This document shows positions 10,951 to 21,178 of a stretch of 64,000 nucleotides of DNA, piece after piece. The first letter of the stretch is position 1, and every line of letters starts with the position of its first letter. The translations under genes were made by a program, and so were the position numbers. The stretch is from assembly GCA_016584305.1 (NCBI GenBank), contig JACEEZ010021693.1, positions 24,057 to 88,056 on the forward strand, in the 5' to 3' direction. A model generated the notes under the pieces. It saw only the letters and a program-made list of their open reading frames with translations. It made no database searches and was not told the DNA's origin. Source of the DNA: Chionoecetes opilio (Eukaryota > Arthropoda > Malacostraca > Decapoda > Majidae).

Positions 10951-11770
10951 GGTACCAAATAGCCTACCCTTTCACACTCGTTTTGCAGACCTATAAATAA
11001 CCCTAGAAAGGTTAAAAATACTTTAATCCCGGGGGTCTTTCCTTAAAACCCGGGGCCCCTGTCCACCCAGCAGTTAATGGGGGTACCGGGTTTAGCCGGG
11101 GTTTGTGACCCCCCTCCCGGGTGGTTGGCTTCGGCCAACACTAATGCTGCAGCGGTAGATCACTATGGATCTGAGGCATTATCCCCAAACAAACAAACAA
11201 CAAAAACCCCTGGTCATGTTATACATACACAAATATTAGCCAAATTTTCCACTTTTTTTCCTTGACAGATAATTGATTGATTGATTAATGCCTAAAAGGT
11301 GAATGTGCCAGATCCTTGACAATAAGACGAAGAATCATTGCATATGTGTAGAATCACACACGGACACATCATATCAGGCTATTTTTTGTTTTTTTAGCAA
11401 AAGTCATGATTTTTTTAATAGATTACCTCAAAATCAGGTGACAGGCGTGCAAAACGAACCTTTATGATGCACACTAAATGATAAATAAGCTCTTGAGACA
11501 TCATTTACTACAATTATGGAGGTATCATATTGAATTTAAAAGAAATTTGTTTGTAAAAAAGCACGTGTAAAACCCAACACGCATTATGTAAGCGTGGAGA
11601 TGATTGGCTGTTGCGCGACACGAGACCCCTCTGGTGGCTACCAGCGGCAATGGACCTCGTAGCTTACTAGATGCTTACAATATCGTTGCCGAATACAGTT
11701 TTGCCATCTCTCGTAGCGGTCTAGTAACTTCGACTTCGTAACAGGGTATCGCTGGTAAGTTTGCTGAATC
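10951..11770. other. Non-coding; contains a GC-rich conserved-looking segment
   Basis: 11,040-11,145 includes TCCACCCAGCAGTTAATGGG and a tight hairpin GTTGGC-TTCG-GCCAAC at 11,125-11,140. It looks like a short interspersed repeat, but I could not identify internal promoter boxes or ends. The rest is unremarkable. Confidence 0.3.
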
Positions 11771-11998
11771 CGGCCCCTAGAAGCGCTGTACATAAAAGAG
11801 ATCAATCCCAAACTTAACGTACAGGCAAACGACCTACAAGCTCTACCCAGCATGAAAAGAACAAAAGCAAATAACAGCCTACTCACAGAAAAGCCAAGCG
11901 AAGACCAAACAACCAATCAGCGTCACCCACTCAAGAAGACGAGAAGCAAAAGCAGTCTACCAATCACCGATGCCGCTAATAGGCTGCGTGGCAGGTAG
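11771..11998 (+). pseudogene. Penelope-like element, C-terminal tail of GIY-YIG domain
   Basis: The frame opens after a stop at about 11,765 and runs to TAG at 11,996-11,998. It begins IRPLEALYIKEINPKLN, followed by NDLQALPSMKR. This EALYI...NP.LN...NDLQ.LPS block is the known C-terminal signature of the GIY-YIG endonuclease in Penelope-like elements. The N-terminal RT and most of GIY-YIG are missing directly upstream. It is in the same orientation as the copy that breaks off at 6,050, so it may be the displaced end of that element or a separate 5'-truncated insertion. Confidence 0.8.
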
Positions 11999-12180
11999 AT
12001 CGGCTATAAATAGCGCTTCACCTCGCATCTTAATCATGCTCACCTCAACTCCTGAGGAGAAAACATCTTCCATATGCTGCTGAAGAAGGGTTCTTAGACC
12101 CGAAATCGCGATACAGCAAAGATGACAAGTTACGGCGAAGTCATGAAAGTGATTACAAAAGAGAATAAGACACTCTTAAG
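11905..12180 (+). promoter_or_regulatory. Promoter-like 3' tail (pLTR-like) of Penelope-like element
   Basis: Two CCAAT boxes (11,913-11,917 and 11,960-11,964) precede a TATA box CTATAAATAG at 12,004-12,013. About 70 bp further is CTGAAGAAGGGTTCTTAGAC, whose GGGT/ACCC stem (12,088-12,091 with 12,098-12,101) is followed by CGAAATCGCG. Penelope-like elements often end in such repeated terminal regions. A hammerhead core (CUGANGA ... GAAA) is hinted at, but one extra A between core and stem and no convincing stem III make that uncertain. Confidence 0.5.
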
Positions 12181-14291
12181 ACAAAGAGAAAATATCTTTA
12201 AGAAGATAATAAACAAAGTGAGCTAACAAATAAAGTGATAGCTGAACTAGCTATCACTTTTAAACGAATTTTATAGATTATATATATATATATAATATTA
12301 TATATATTTTATATATAAATTTAAATATTTTATATATATAAATATAATATTTTAAATAGGATGACCGAATTTTCGAAATTCGCAACCCACTCGTGGGTTT
12401 GCGAGTTTTTACGAATATTTGCCCTAATAAATAAACTTACAAAAATAAGAAAAAAATAACAAGTAAACATAATTTACACAAGCAAACTATAATTAGATTA
12501 ATAGTTTAGCCGAGCTTTAAATTTAAAGGGCCGTGTTACACGGACCTTTTTCCGGGCATCTTTGGTTTTTTGCAAACCATTGATGCATGACATCTTGATA
12601 AAGCAGCTTTTGGGTAGTAAACGCGGAGTCGGCATGATCTTATTCTCTTGCCACCAGTACGGAAATTTTGTATCCATTTTGGAGCAGCCGACCCCCCAAA
12701 GACTTGAAACAACTACACATTTCGTGAAATAAGGAAATGACAATCTTGGGTGGTCAAGAGATCTGTAGCATCCCTGGTGATAAGTTTAGGGAAATAAGTG
12801 TTTTAATTGGAAATATAGCTGTATAATTTTGTATAAAAATAGTAATATGGTGTAATGAGAGGAGAAAATAAAGATGAGAGAGGAAAATTAATTTTAGAGC
12901 AGGGTAGGAGAATAAGTTGACTCTAATATAAAAGACATGCGTAGAATGTATTGGTACAGCGTTATTAGATTTTTTTACCGTATGATTTAGATTTATAGTT
13001 CAGTTTTGGTGTATGATGAAAATTATGACGGGAAAATTTGAACATACAAAACCCTTAATAGGTTGGGGTGTTTTTACGGGAAATAATAATTATGATGTTG
13101 TTATTTTTACTTGATTTAGGAATAATACTTAAGGTTTTGAGTGGTTATCTATGGTTATCAGAGAAATATGAGAGGGAAGGACTTTTAAATCAAATTGGCC
13201 AGTAGAAGCAGAGTAGCTAAATAAAAGAAAGATCTTAGCATTCCTTTAGTGCTAAAGCGCCGTGTACACGGGCGCCAACACCGCACGTTTTCCATGCTCC
13301 CGGCCCATCTTTTGGTACAAATACTAAAATCCCGGGAAAAATATCGCTCAGTGACCGGCCTTAGTTAACAAAATGGGTAAGGAGCGTAGGTGACTCTAGG
13401 GTCCTTGCATACTAAGCCCTCAAACACTATCCCATCCTCCACCAAAGACATTAAAAGTTTATAATGCCTTGCCTCCACCCTCAACGAGTGGAAAGCCGCT
13501 AATTAAGGTCACTGTTACAAACTCAATCTGCATCGTGCGCCATACTGCACTAAGCTATAGCGCTTTTCTCTGTCACCACGAGCACAATCAACTTTCTTTA
13601 AAGGGAAAACAGTATTGCACACCTACTGCGTAATGGCGCCCAATCACTCAGGTGGTTTGGGATTAACGTATTCGAGATTTTCTCTAATGTATTGCAAGGG
13701 GTAAACCTTGCATAATAATCATTCATGTAAGATATTATCATGTATTATTTTGTGAAATGGTTCCTCGTCCCGCAACTTAAAAACCATAGAAAATTGAATG
13801 GAATCTACTTTACCTACCGTAGATAACAAAAAAGTCGCCACCTGCAGTGATGTTCGCCAGGCGCCAAATATTACGAATTATAGCATCATTACTGATTTTT
13901 ATGTGCCCTGAAGATGATACACAGTAGTTTATATCATGACTGTATAATCTCCCTGTTTCAGCGTTTGTTTTATGCTTTGTATCTGAAGTATAGACGGCTT
14001 AAATTTTGCTACGCGTTTTTTTTTCGGGCGACAACGACAGCGGTACGACACTCAGTAAATAAACACTAGATGGGGACTCTACTGTTGGTAGCCACTTTGT
14101 AATATTTTTGTAATTTGCTCATTTATAGCCATACTATGACACAGATGAAGACACAAAATGACACAGACTCTCCAGATAGCCCCTTCTAACTTTCCTGCAA
14201 TTATGCATGTAGAAATGTAAGTATTAACGCCACCACACGTCTGTAAACAGAAAAAAAAAGTTGTCCTGGGACTTAACTGTTATTTTACGGT
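12181..14291. other. Non-coding; (TA)n, GCGAA-type phrase and two GTGTNACAC palindromes
   Basis: (TA)n-rich at 12,271-12,350. 12,360-12,410 reads ATGACCGAATTTTCGAA, resembling the arms of the hairpin element at 14,292. GGGCCGTGTTACACGG at 12,528 and GCCGTGTACACGG at 13,259 could be MITE ends, but no pairing of flanks was convincing. No coding region recognised. Confidence 0.4.
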
Positions 14292-14535
14292 ACCTAGGTA
14301 GACATTCATATTTTTTAAGGCTGAATTCAATACTATACATACAAAATATTCATAAACCTGTATGATTTTAAAAAAAAGAGTATTACTTGAAATATTTTGT
14401 AATTCGCAATTCGCATTCGCATTCGCGAATATTAAAACCAAATTCGCATTTGCATTCGCGAACACGGAAAAAAAAACATTCGGTCCATCACTAAATATAT
14501 AAATAAAATAAATATATATATATATATAAATTTTA

Positions 14536-14590
<55 letters not shown>

Positions 14591-14846
14591 TATATTAATA
14601 TATATATATATATATATAAATTATTATAATATATATATTAGTGATGGACCGAATGTTTATTTTTCCGTGTTCGCGAATGCAAAAACGAATATTTTGGTTT
14701 AAAAATTCGCGAATGCAAATGGAATTGCGAATATTACATAATATTTTTCAAGTAATACACTTTTTTGTATATCATACAGGTAACTGAAATATTTTGTATG
14801 TATATGTATTTAAATTTAGCCTTAAAAATATGAATGTCTTCCTAGG

Positions 14847-14847
<1 letters not shown>
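14292..14847. mobile_element. Hairpin element F4 with (TA)n core
   Basis: Two arms of about 205 bp (14,292-14,496 and 14,639-14,847) are near-perfect inverted copies. The outer ends are ACCTAGG...CCTAGGT, the middles carry repeated TTCGCATTCGC / GCGAATGCGAA phrases, and the inner ends are CATTCGGTCCATCACTA and its complement. The core is (TA)n. No coding capacity. As RNA it would form a very long hairpin. Confidence 0.85.
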
Positions 14848-14912
<65 letters not shown>

Positions 14913-15120
14913 ATATATATATATTATATAATATTAAAATATATTATATATAATATATATATATATATATATAATATAATATATAATATATATATTATAT
15001 TATATATATATATATAAATATTATATATATAATATATTTATTTATTTATTTATTTATTTAAATATAAAATATATAATATATATTTAAATATTGATATATA
15101 TTTAAATATATACAAGTGCT
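14848..15120. repeat. (TA)n microsatellite, degenerate
   Basis: Almost pure A/T with TA alternation and a short (TTTA)n block near 15,035-15,060. It immediately follows the hairpin element. Confidence 0.9.
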
Positions 15121-15867
15121 TGTGGGCCCTTCGGACCCATGTATTGATGTTTGTAGTAGTAGTATAAATTAGATAACATGTGATTGCAAACTCCAATCGT
15201 GTTGTTGCTGTCGTTGGTCACTGGTCAAAGTGCCTCGGTGTAGACCACGTTCCGTGTGATTCAAACCCTTTGTGTTTCGTGTGATTCCAACACACACACT
15301 CACACACGCACACAAACGGTAAGTTCAATAGTCTACTGAGTTTGTGGAATGGGGGCAAGACGTTACCGGGAAAGTTTTTCCTGTAATCTAACACACCTAA
15401 AAGTGTTTTTAGCCCCAAAAACCCCCCCTTTTTAAATATTTAATCGACATGGGACCAAGCCGCTTACCACCTAAGATTTATTTGCGATTTTTTGAGCCTA
15501 CTCTCATCAAAATTGAATTTACAGTTTCGACTACCCAAAACAGACAGACAGACAGACAGACAGACACACACACGGCTACTCCTATAGTATATGATATATA
15601 TATATTTCAATTATATATATAAAATATATAATATATATAAAATATATATATATATATATATATAATTTTATATATATATATAACAAAAGCAGGAAAAGTG
15701 TCTTACGTATCTGGAAGGACTAAAGTGTGTCCTAAAATAATTTTCATGTTTAGGTGAGGAATTGGTGGGTATTGTCGGTATGGAATATCCTGGGTTACAA
15801 TGGGGAAGGACCAAGAACTAATTAAGCTATAACAAACATGTGATTGTAATACATCCAAAATACTCAC
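15121..15867. other. Intergenic or intronic sequence with short microsatellites
   Basis: (AC)n at 15,290-15,316, (GACA)n at 15,540-15,568 and (TA)n at 15,595-15,682. If the receptor gene continues downstream of 15,868, this is its next intron. I searched by eye for a pore/TM2 exon on the minus strand and found none. Confidence 0.4.
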
Positions 15868-16168
15868 ACTGGCGAAGCATAATGCTGACAAATCTGAGAT
15901 TCCTCTCTGTGAAACTTTCCCTGTTGAATTTCTTTTGCGTGAAGATGGCAGAGAGAAAGAAGGTGGCGATGGGAAGCAGCAGAAGGGAAGCGAGCAGCGT
16001 TGCCCACACCCATGGGGCAAGAGGCAGCAGGAAACCCCACGGATCCACCTCAGGACTCCCCCGGCCCGCGAACACCTTGACGGTCACGAAGGAGATCGGC
16101 CACGTAAAGTCAATGACCTCGTAGCGGGCGGCCTCGATGGAGAAAGGTCCCAAACCGAAGTTCACATC
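15868..16168 (-). CDS. Ionotropic receptor (IR), exon with end of ligand-binding S1 and first transmembrane helix
   Basis: Reading 16,168 down to 15,868 gives 100 codons plus one base. It starts DVNFGLGPFSIEAARYEVID, then FTWP, the end of the ligand-binding S1 lobe of ionotropic glutamate receptors/IRs. Next come PEVDPWGFLLPLAPWVW and a hydrophobic segment (LLASLLLLPIATFFLSAIF) that is TM1, then a Lys/Arg-rich loop. An acceptor (CCCGACAG) sits at 16,170-16,169 and a strong donor (GTGAGT) at 15,867-15,862. The Arg of AARYEVIDF aligns with the ligand-contacting Arg of glutamate receptors. The exon enters in phase 0 and leaves in phase 1. It joins the exon at 27,335-27,425 (VYRE + DVNFGLGPF). 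Plasma-membrane cation channel, likely chemosensory. The pore, TM2-3 and S2 are not found in the window. Confidence 0.9.
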
Positions 16169-16583
16169 CTGTCGGGTGATGACAATGAGTTAGTAAACTA
16201 ATAACTGCCTCCCCCACGCATGCATCCCCAGTTTTTCACTTCCACCCGCTTTGCTGCCCCCCCCCCCTCCTACCGCAATCACTGGCATCCCCACAAGATT
16301 GGTCACATAAGTAGTACAGGTGGAGATCACAAAAGCACTTACCACCTCCTTGGAGGTTTGTAACTCCCAAATAGGTGGGTAACCCCGCACCACAACGCGG
16401 GTAAGTGGTAAATTTGGTGGTAAACATGCACGCTCGCCTGCGACTCCTCGTGACTGGTATTAGGAGAGGTAGTAGGTCTCCAGGCTCGCTTATTATTATT
16501 TGGTATGCTATGAAATATAATTTCTCAAGATGAATGTAGACATATAATCGCAATTGAGTGACTATTTTTCATATATATGAGTA

Positions 16584-16790
16584 AAGAGATGAAAATACAA
16601 GCAAGGAGTCTCATCCACGCCTGGTAGCGCGGCCCTCAGAAAGCGGGCATCATGTGTCGGAGATCTTAAGTTCTTGGTACAGTACTGTCGTTTAGTAGGG
16701 GCGGCAGGGCTGCGAGCCTGCGAGGAGCTCTAGAACCCTGGTGATGTCTATGATGCTATCACAGGCGTGGTATCTGATCTGTCTTTTTCA
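16584..16790. repeat. Second copy of the dispersed repeat seen at 1,950
   Basis: TACAAGCAAGGAGTCTCATC and GGTAGCGCGGCC match 1,952-1,996, and CTATCACAGGCG recurs downstream (16,757 against 2,124). It lies inside F5. Confidence 0.4.
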
Positions 16791-16830
16791 GGAAGGCACG
16801 GAGGCCGAATGACGGCATGTTGCCCCTTAA

Positions 16831-17098
16831 AGCCCGGTTTCCCACCATCCCGCTTGTACGGCCGCCATACAACAACAATGACGTCACCATCATCACCGCT
16901 TGAGTGGTATTTGTGGTAACTGGGCACAGTTGGCAACTCCGCTCGAGCGGACACCGCCGAGCGGAGAGATGATTTGGGAATTTAACTGTGTACGGCGGCC
17001 GTACAGTGGTACGGCGGTGCGGTAGACTTGTTGTGACGTCATTGGGGACGTTATTGTTGTTGTACGGCGGCCGTAAAAGCGGGATAGTGGAACCGGCC
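16831..17098. mobile_element. MITE M1 copy B, TTAA target-site duplication
   Basis: TTAA at 16,827-16,830 and 17,099-17,102 flanks a 268-bp element. The terminal inverted repeats of about 50 bp read (right end inverted) GGCCGGTTCCACTATCCCGC and then TTGTACGGCCG-type sequence with a TGACGTCA-like site. The middle contains the palindrome CCGCTCGAGCGG. The same element is at 37,476-37,741 in the opposite orientation. TTAA duplication is the hallmark of piggyBac-superfamily transposition. No transposase is encoded. Confidence 0.9.
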
Positions 17099-17340
17099 TT
17101 AAGAGGTAAGCGGCAGAGAAAGGCACGGCGGGGCGGGCCGTTGGTGGCCGCCACCAGCAGTTTGGCAGGGTTTTACGCCATATTACTCTTTATTATACAT
17201 CGTAGTGATTATAGTCGCGGGCGAGCTGTGCATGTTTACCACCAAATTTACCACTTACCGCGTTGTGGTGGCGAGTTACCACTATTTGGGAGTTACCACC
17301 TCCAAGGAGGTGGTAAGTGCTTCGTAGATCTCCCCTGTTA

Positions 17341-18000
17341 CTACTTATGTGACCAATACACGTGTCTTTTATTTAGGTCAGTGTAGCACCCCGTGTCACC
17401 TAAAAAGGGACTGATCTCTCTTTCCTGCATGATTTCTTCTTGCAAGGGAACTTTACACTGTGGGAAAACTGTTATTCTGTTCTTGTTTTCTGTGGGTAAA
17501 GCCCCTCTAACATTTCCCACGTAATTTATTTTAGTGACAACTGCACTTTGCCTTGCTTGCCACTCTTGACCCTTGTTTTGGGCCAGGAGTTCCCTCATCA
17601 TATTTGAGACTGTTTCTCTACCTGCAACATTCGTTCCATGGGCTTTTTCTAAAAAAGAAGAACCTTGGTCTGCCATGTTGGTATTATTACCTGCTGGTCT
17701 GTTTCTTGCCATTTATGGGCTGGGTGTCATACTGCTTGGGTGTGTTTCATTGGTCGTAGAAACCTGGCCATGCGTATTGTGTCCTGGTATTTGGTGACGT
17801 TGGTGGTATGGCCTCTTGTTTCCTGTTGCTAGGTAGGTCAGTTTTCAAGGTTTTTGCGGGTGTTGTTCTCTGCCCTTCCCCCATACGATTCCTGCCTTGC
17901 ATTTATCGTGGGCCCACATTCCTATATGCTCGTCTTGTTCCCCTCACATGAGGGAACGGCAGTCTTCTAGTGTGCATATTCTTGGAAGAGGGAGCTTCTG
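17341..18000 (-). pseudogene. Possible retroelement gag/protease remnant
   Basis: Reading 17,860 down to 17,341 gives a frame interrupted by one TAA just before the Met codon at 17,712. It is Gln/Asn/Pro-rich, then ends with SPFLGDTGCYTDL. LGDTGC resembles the catalytic DTG of retropepsins. Farther upstream an H...H...C-rich patch (about 17,895-17,995) might be a zinc-finger relic with an internal stop. No integrase or RT follows. The assignment rests mainly on the DTG motif and is tentative; it could be an unrelated small protein. Confidence 0.25.
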
Positions 18001-18540
18001 CACATGTTGAGATAGATGCGTGATAGCCGTAAAACGCGGTAGCTTGATGCGCTAAGCCGAGGATTGTAGTACATTTAGCTATTCGTGATAGCCGAATGCG
18101 CGATAGCCGAGGTTTGAGTGTAGATCCAACAGTAATTTTCTTTTTCAGGTTTGTAAATCGATGTGTCTACGGGAAGCCTGGACAGTCCGTGTAGGTATTT
18201 GAAAGGGCCATGATACACCATGGATGCCGATCCTGTGCATGCCTTCCATCGGGCAGCAGAGTAGGGGACCTCGCCAGTGTGCAGGCCGCCTTAAAGACCG
18301 TGAACAAGGTTGTCTTATCTTTTAATATATGCAATGTTTTTTGAAGTTAGTTTAATACAGCAATCTCCCATTCAACGTTCCACTTAGCGTTAATTGATTA
18401 AACACATCCTTTTTATTTTTTAATATTTGCGATTTTTTTATGAAGTTAGTTTAATACAAAAATCCTAAAGAATTCAACGTTCCGCTTAGTGTTACATTGA
18501 TTAATCCTCATTTACACGAAGCAAAGTAATCGTAATATGC
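18001..18540. repeat. Short tandem repeats, including a ~100-bp tandem duplication
   Basis: 18,015-18,115 has three loose copies of GCGTGATAGCCG. 18,313-18,410 and 18,417-18,510 are two tandem copies sharing GAAGTTAGTTTAATACA and ATTCAACGTTCC.CTTAG.GTT. No gene. Confidence 0.6.
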
Positions 18541-18720
18541 TGACAGACAGGTAGTTAGTGCAAAGTCATAGAGAGCTTTAAAAGGGGGGCTAGATAAATT
18601 CATGGATGGGGATGAAAGAGGATGTAGTAGTGGTCAAGTAACAGGAACTACCTCGTGTAAAGGGCTCACGGGCCCCTTGTAGCTTCCTTATTTTCTTTTG
18701 TTTCTTATGTTCTTATGTTA
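18541..18720 (+). mobile_element. 3' end fragment of a decapod-type LINE
   Basis: GAGAGCTTTAAAAGG..., then GATAAATTCATGGATGGGG, decodes (with one frameshift) to SFKRGLDKFMDGDE, the C-terminus typical of a LINE lineage also seen at 41,990-42,040. GGGCCCCTTGTAGCTTCCTT and TTTCTTATGTTCTTATGTT follow as the 3' tail. Confidence 0.55.
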
Positions 18721-19620
18721 GGGTGGAAGTCCTTGCAGTGTTTTCCCCAACCTGCACCCTGACCTATGGTGCAGACCATGTTTGTAGAATTTTTGGAAAA
18801 GGGTTTTTTGGGTGGGGGAAATGGACAGTCCCCCTTTTCCCCTTTTCATACATAGGTTTTTTTCTGTACATACTTACAGACACCTGACCTGACGTCCCTT
18901 TTTGGTGTTGTTGGATTGCTGGCCAGTGTGGTCTGTTGACTGATTTGGGGGCCCGTTTGCTGAGTGGGGTCTGTGGCTGAGGAAGGCTGATGGAGTCAAG
19001 ACCTATATTCTCGGCTGGCGTCTAACACTACTGGTGCTGGTACCCGAAGTTGTGCCTGTCCCTGCTGCAGAGGTGGGGTGGGCCTGGGGAGTCACCATAA
19101 TTAGTGTTTGGTTAGATGCAGGGGTTGGCTGTCCGGTGTGTCTTTATTCTGATCTTCTTCAGAAATTAAATCGATGGACAGAGTTAAAAACTTTTGGGAG
19201 CACTACATCAATTATTGACCATCAATTATCTTCAAGTTAATGAAAATGTTCAACCCTTTATAGCCTAAGAACGGGGTTTTAAACTCTCAGCTTCTATATC
19301 CCTCCCCAAGTTGGGAGAGTTATTGACAAAAATTGACACCTTTTCCCGTGGCATAATTTCTAGATGTAAATACTGGGAATCCAGTCCCTCTGCTCTCTGA
19401 ACCCAGCCATATGTAGAATCGGGTCTGATAGGTGATTGTGTGGCTGCACCGATTTTCCCCAGATGTTTTTTTTTAAAAAATTATAAAGGACTGGCCAAAG
19501 CAAAAGAAAGTAACAAAAAGCCCCCTTATTTGCCAGTTTCCTGTAAGAAGACAGTAAGAGAATATAGGAAAGGGGTGGGACAATTTTGTTCGGGGGGTGT
19601 CTTGTCACTCATCTCTTAAG
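18721..19620. other. Non-coding interval
   Basis: Mixed composition with some G/T-rich stretches. The open frame at 19,034-19,240 has no recognisable domain. Nothing else supported. Confidence 0.4.
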
Positions 19621-19624
19621 AAAT

Positions 19625-20455
19625 TTAAGTTTTTAGGAAGGTGACAAAATAGAAACAGAAAGAGAGTTCCAGAGTTTACCAGTTTAAAGAGGGTGAAAGA
19701 GTGAAGAAACTGGTTAACTCTTGCATTAGGAAGATGGACAGAAATGGGATGAGAATGAGTAGAACGTCTTGTGCATCGAGGCCGCAGGAGGGGGAAGGCT
19801 TATAATCAACAAGTTCTAAAGTGCAGTGAGCATGAAAATAACGGTAAAAGATAGCCAAAGAGGCAACATTGCGGCGGTGATTTAAGAAGAGGTGAGGAAA
19901 TTCAATCATCCTGGTGTTTTAAAGATTGCAGACAGTCAGTCAAAGGAGTTGAGTTGATGAGACGAAAAGCTTTTGACTCTACTCTGTTTAGAAGAACTGT
20001 ATGAGTGGATCCCCCCAAAACATTTGAGGCATACTCCATACATTGGGGGATACGGGCCCTATACAGAGCAGGCAACAGGAAGGGAGAAAAAAATGGACGC
20101 AGATGCCAGAGGACACTTAACTTCTTAGAAGCTGTTTTAGCAAGAGATGAGATGTGAGATTTCCAGTTCAGATTTTTAGTAAAGGATAATTCAAGAATGT
20201 TCATTGTAGAATAGGGAGACAGTTGAGTGTCATTGAATATGGGAGGATAGTTGTTTGGAAGGCTATGTCAAGTAGATAGGTGAAGAAATTGGGTTTTTGA
20301 GGCATTGAACATAACAAGACTTGCTTTGCCTCCATCAGAAATTATAGAAATATCAGAAGTTAGGCGCTCTGTGGTACCTCTCCCCTCTCCAACTCAACAG
20401 TTCCTGTTGAGTTGGACTAAACGTCCAACAACGTTGAAAAATGCTAACCACAGAA
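19625..20455 (-). pseudogene. Jockey-type LINE, 3' part of reverse transcriptase (5'-truncated, frameshifted)
   Basis: Read downward from 20,455, it carries FNASKTQFLHLST-like sequence, then TMNILELSFTKNLNWKSHIS, SSLAKTASKKLSVLWHLRPF, MEYASNVLGGSTHT, VESKAFRLINSTPLTDCLQS and NHRRNVASLAIFYRYFHAHC. These blocks match, in order, the post-catalytic part of the better preserved plus-strand copy at 48,703-50,583. The YADD catalytic box is absent and at least two frameshifts are present. It lies in the receptor intron in the gene's own orientation. Confidence 0.85.
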
Positions 20456-20671
20456 TTGTGGTTACCACAGAATTAGAACGTCCAACAACTCTCCTAGCAA
20501 ACACACAGGCGGAGGGCCTCCGGAGGCCCTCCGTATGTCTTACCGGCGGCCCGACGGAAGTGTACGACGTAGGGCCGCTGGGAATTTGCTCAGAGGCTCA
20601 CCGGCGGGGCCCCTCCCCGCGGGCCCCCCGTAGGGCATTTTGACCATTTGCCGCTGTTATATTAATGATTG
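20456..20671. repeat. GC-rich palindromic segment
   Basis: Contains a perfect 24-bp palindrome CGGAGGGCCTCC/GGAGGCCCTCCG at about 20,512-20,535 and a second GC-rich run GGGGCCCCTCCCCGCGGGCC at about 20,605. 20,464-20,504 is an inverted match to 22,065-22,112. Confidence 0.55.
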
Positions 20672-20838
20672 AGGAATATTTATGGTTATACTTTCTAAGT
20701 ACATTGCAGATATATTAAATGTTTTAAGGGGTGTTGCACAACCCATTAGCCGATTAAAAGACTAATGGGCTGTTCAACACTTATAAAAAACATTACTATA
20801 TCTGCAATATACTTAGAAAGTATAACCCTAAATTCCTG
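20672..20838. mobile_element. Near-perfect short hairpin element F7
   Basis: Two arms of about 70 bp face each other across a 12-nt spacer (CCGATTAAAAGA). They share GGTTATACTTTCTAAGTA, TTGCAGATATA and GTTG(C/A)ACA..CCATTAG with few mismatches. MITE-like; the arms are longer than a typical pre-miRNA. Confidence 0.75.
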
Positions 20839-20954
20839 TCGTTATCCCGTAATACGATGAAAAGGAGATCATAATTGCTACGGACATTGTTTATTTCATA
20901 AGTACAAAACATTTTCGTAGGGTTTACATCTGGGGTCGTGGAACACTGAACAAC

Positions 20955-21178
20955 CTAGTACCTCTTCAGGAACTACGTACCTCTCAGGAACTATGTACCT
21001 TCTAGGAACACCCCGAACAAAACCCCTTTACTCCTCAGGAACTATGTACCTCTCTCAGGAAGTACCCCAGAACTACGTACCTCTCTCAGGAACCCCCATG
21101 TATTTCCCCTCTTCTCCCGGGAAAGAACTAAAAATTTTACCTCTCTCAGGAACTTTTTCCGGTACCTCTCTNGGGAAG
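20955..21178. repeat. ~20-bp minisatellite (TCAGGAACTAYGTACCTCTC) with one ambiguous base
   Basis: Eight or more imperfect copies. The only undetermined base of the window (n at 21,172) lies in the last unit. Confidence 0.8.

Larger units (their letters stand above)
16298..17356. mobile_element. Inverted-repeat element F5 (1,059 bp), host of a nested MITE
   Basis: Left arm 16,298-16,455 and right arm 17,208-17,356 are about 150-bp inverted copies starting ATTGGTCACATAAGTAGTA. They share CACTTACCACCTCCTTGGAG, CTCCCAAATA, CACAACGCGG and GGTAAATTTGGTGGTAAAC. No coding region. A TTAA-flanked MITE (16,831-17,098) is inserted inside it. The element begins about 130 bp from the acceptor of the receptor exon. 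Confidence 0.85.

Noticed and set aside
11040..11145. tRNA-derived SINE
   Set aside because: The segment looks conserved and has a small hairpin, but no A/B promoter boxes or tail could be identified by eye.
12528..13275. MITE bounded by the two CCGTGTNACACGG palindromes
   Set aside because: Each motif is self-complementary, and the sequences next to them do not pair as terminal inverted repeats.
13378..13470. Possible downstream exon of the ionotropic receptor on the minus strand
   Set aside because: A short frame reads MSLVEDGIVFEG, but splice sites, phase and similarity to the S2 lobe were not convincing.
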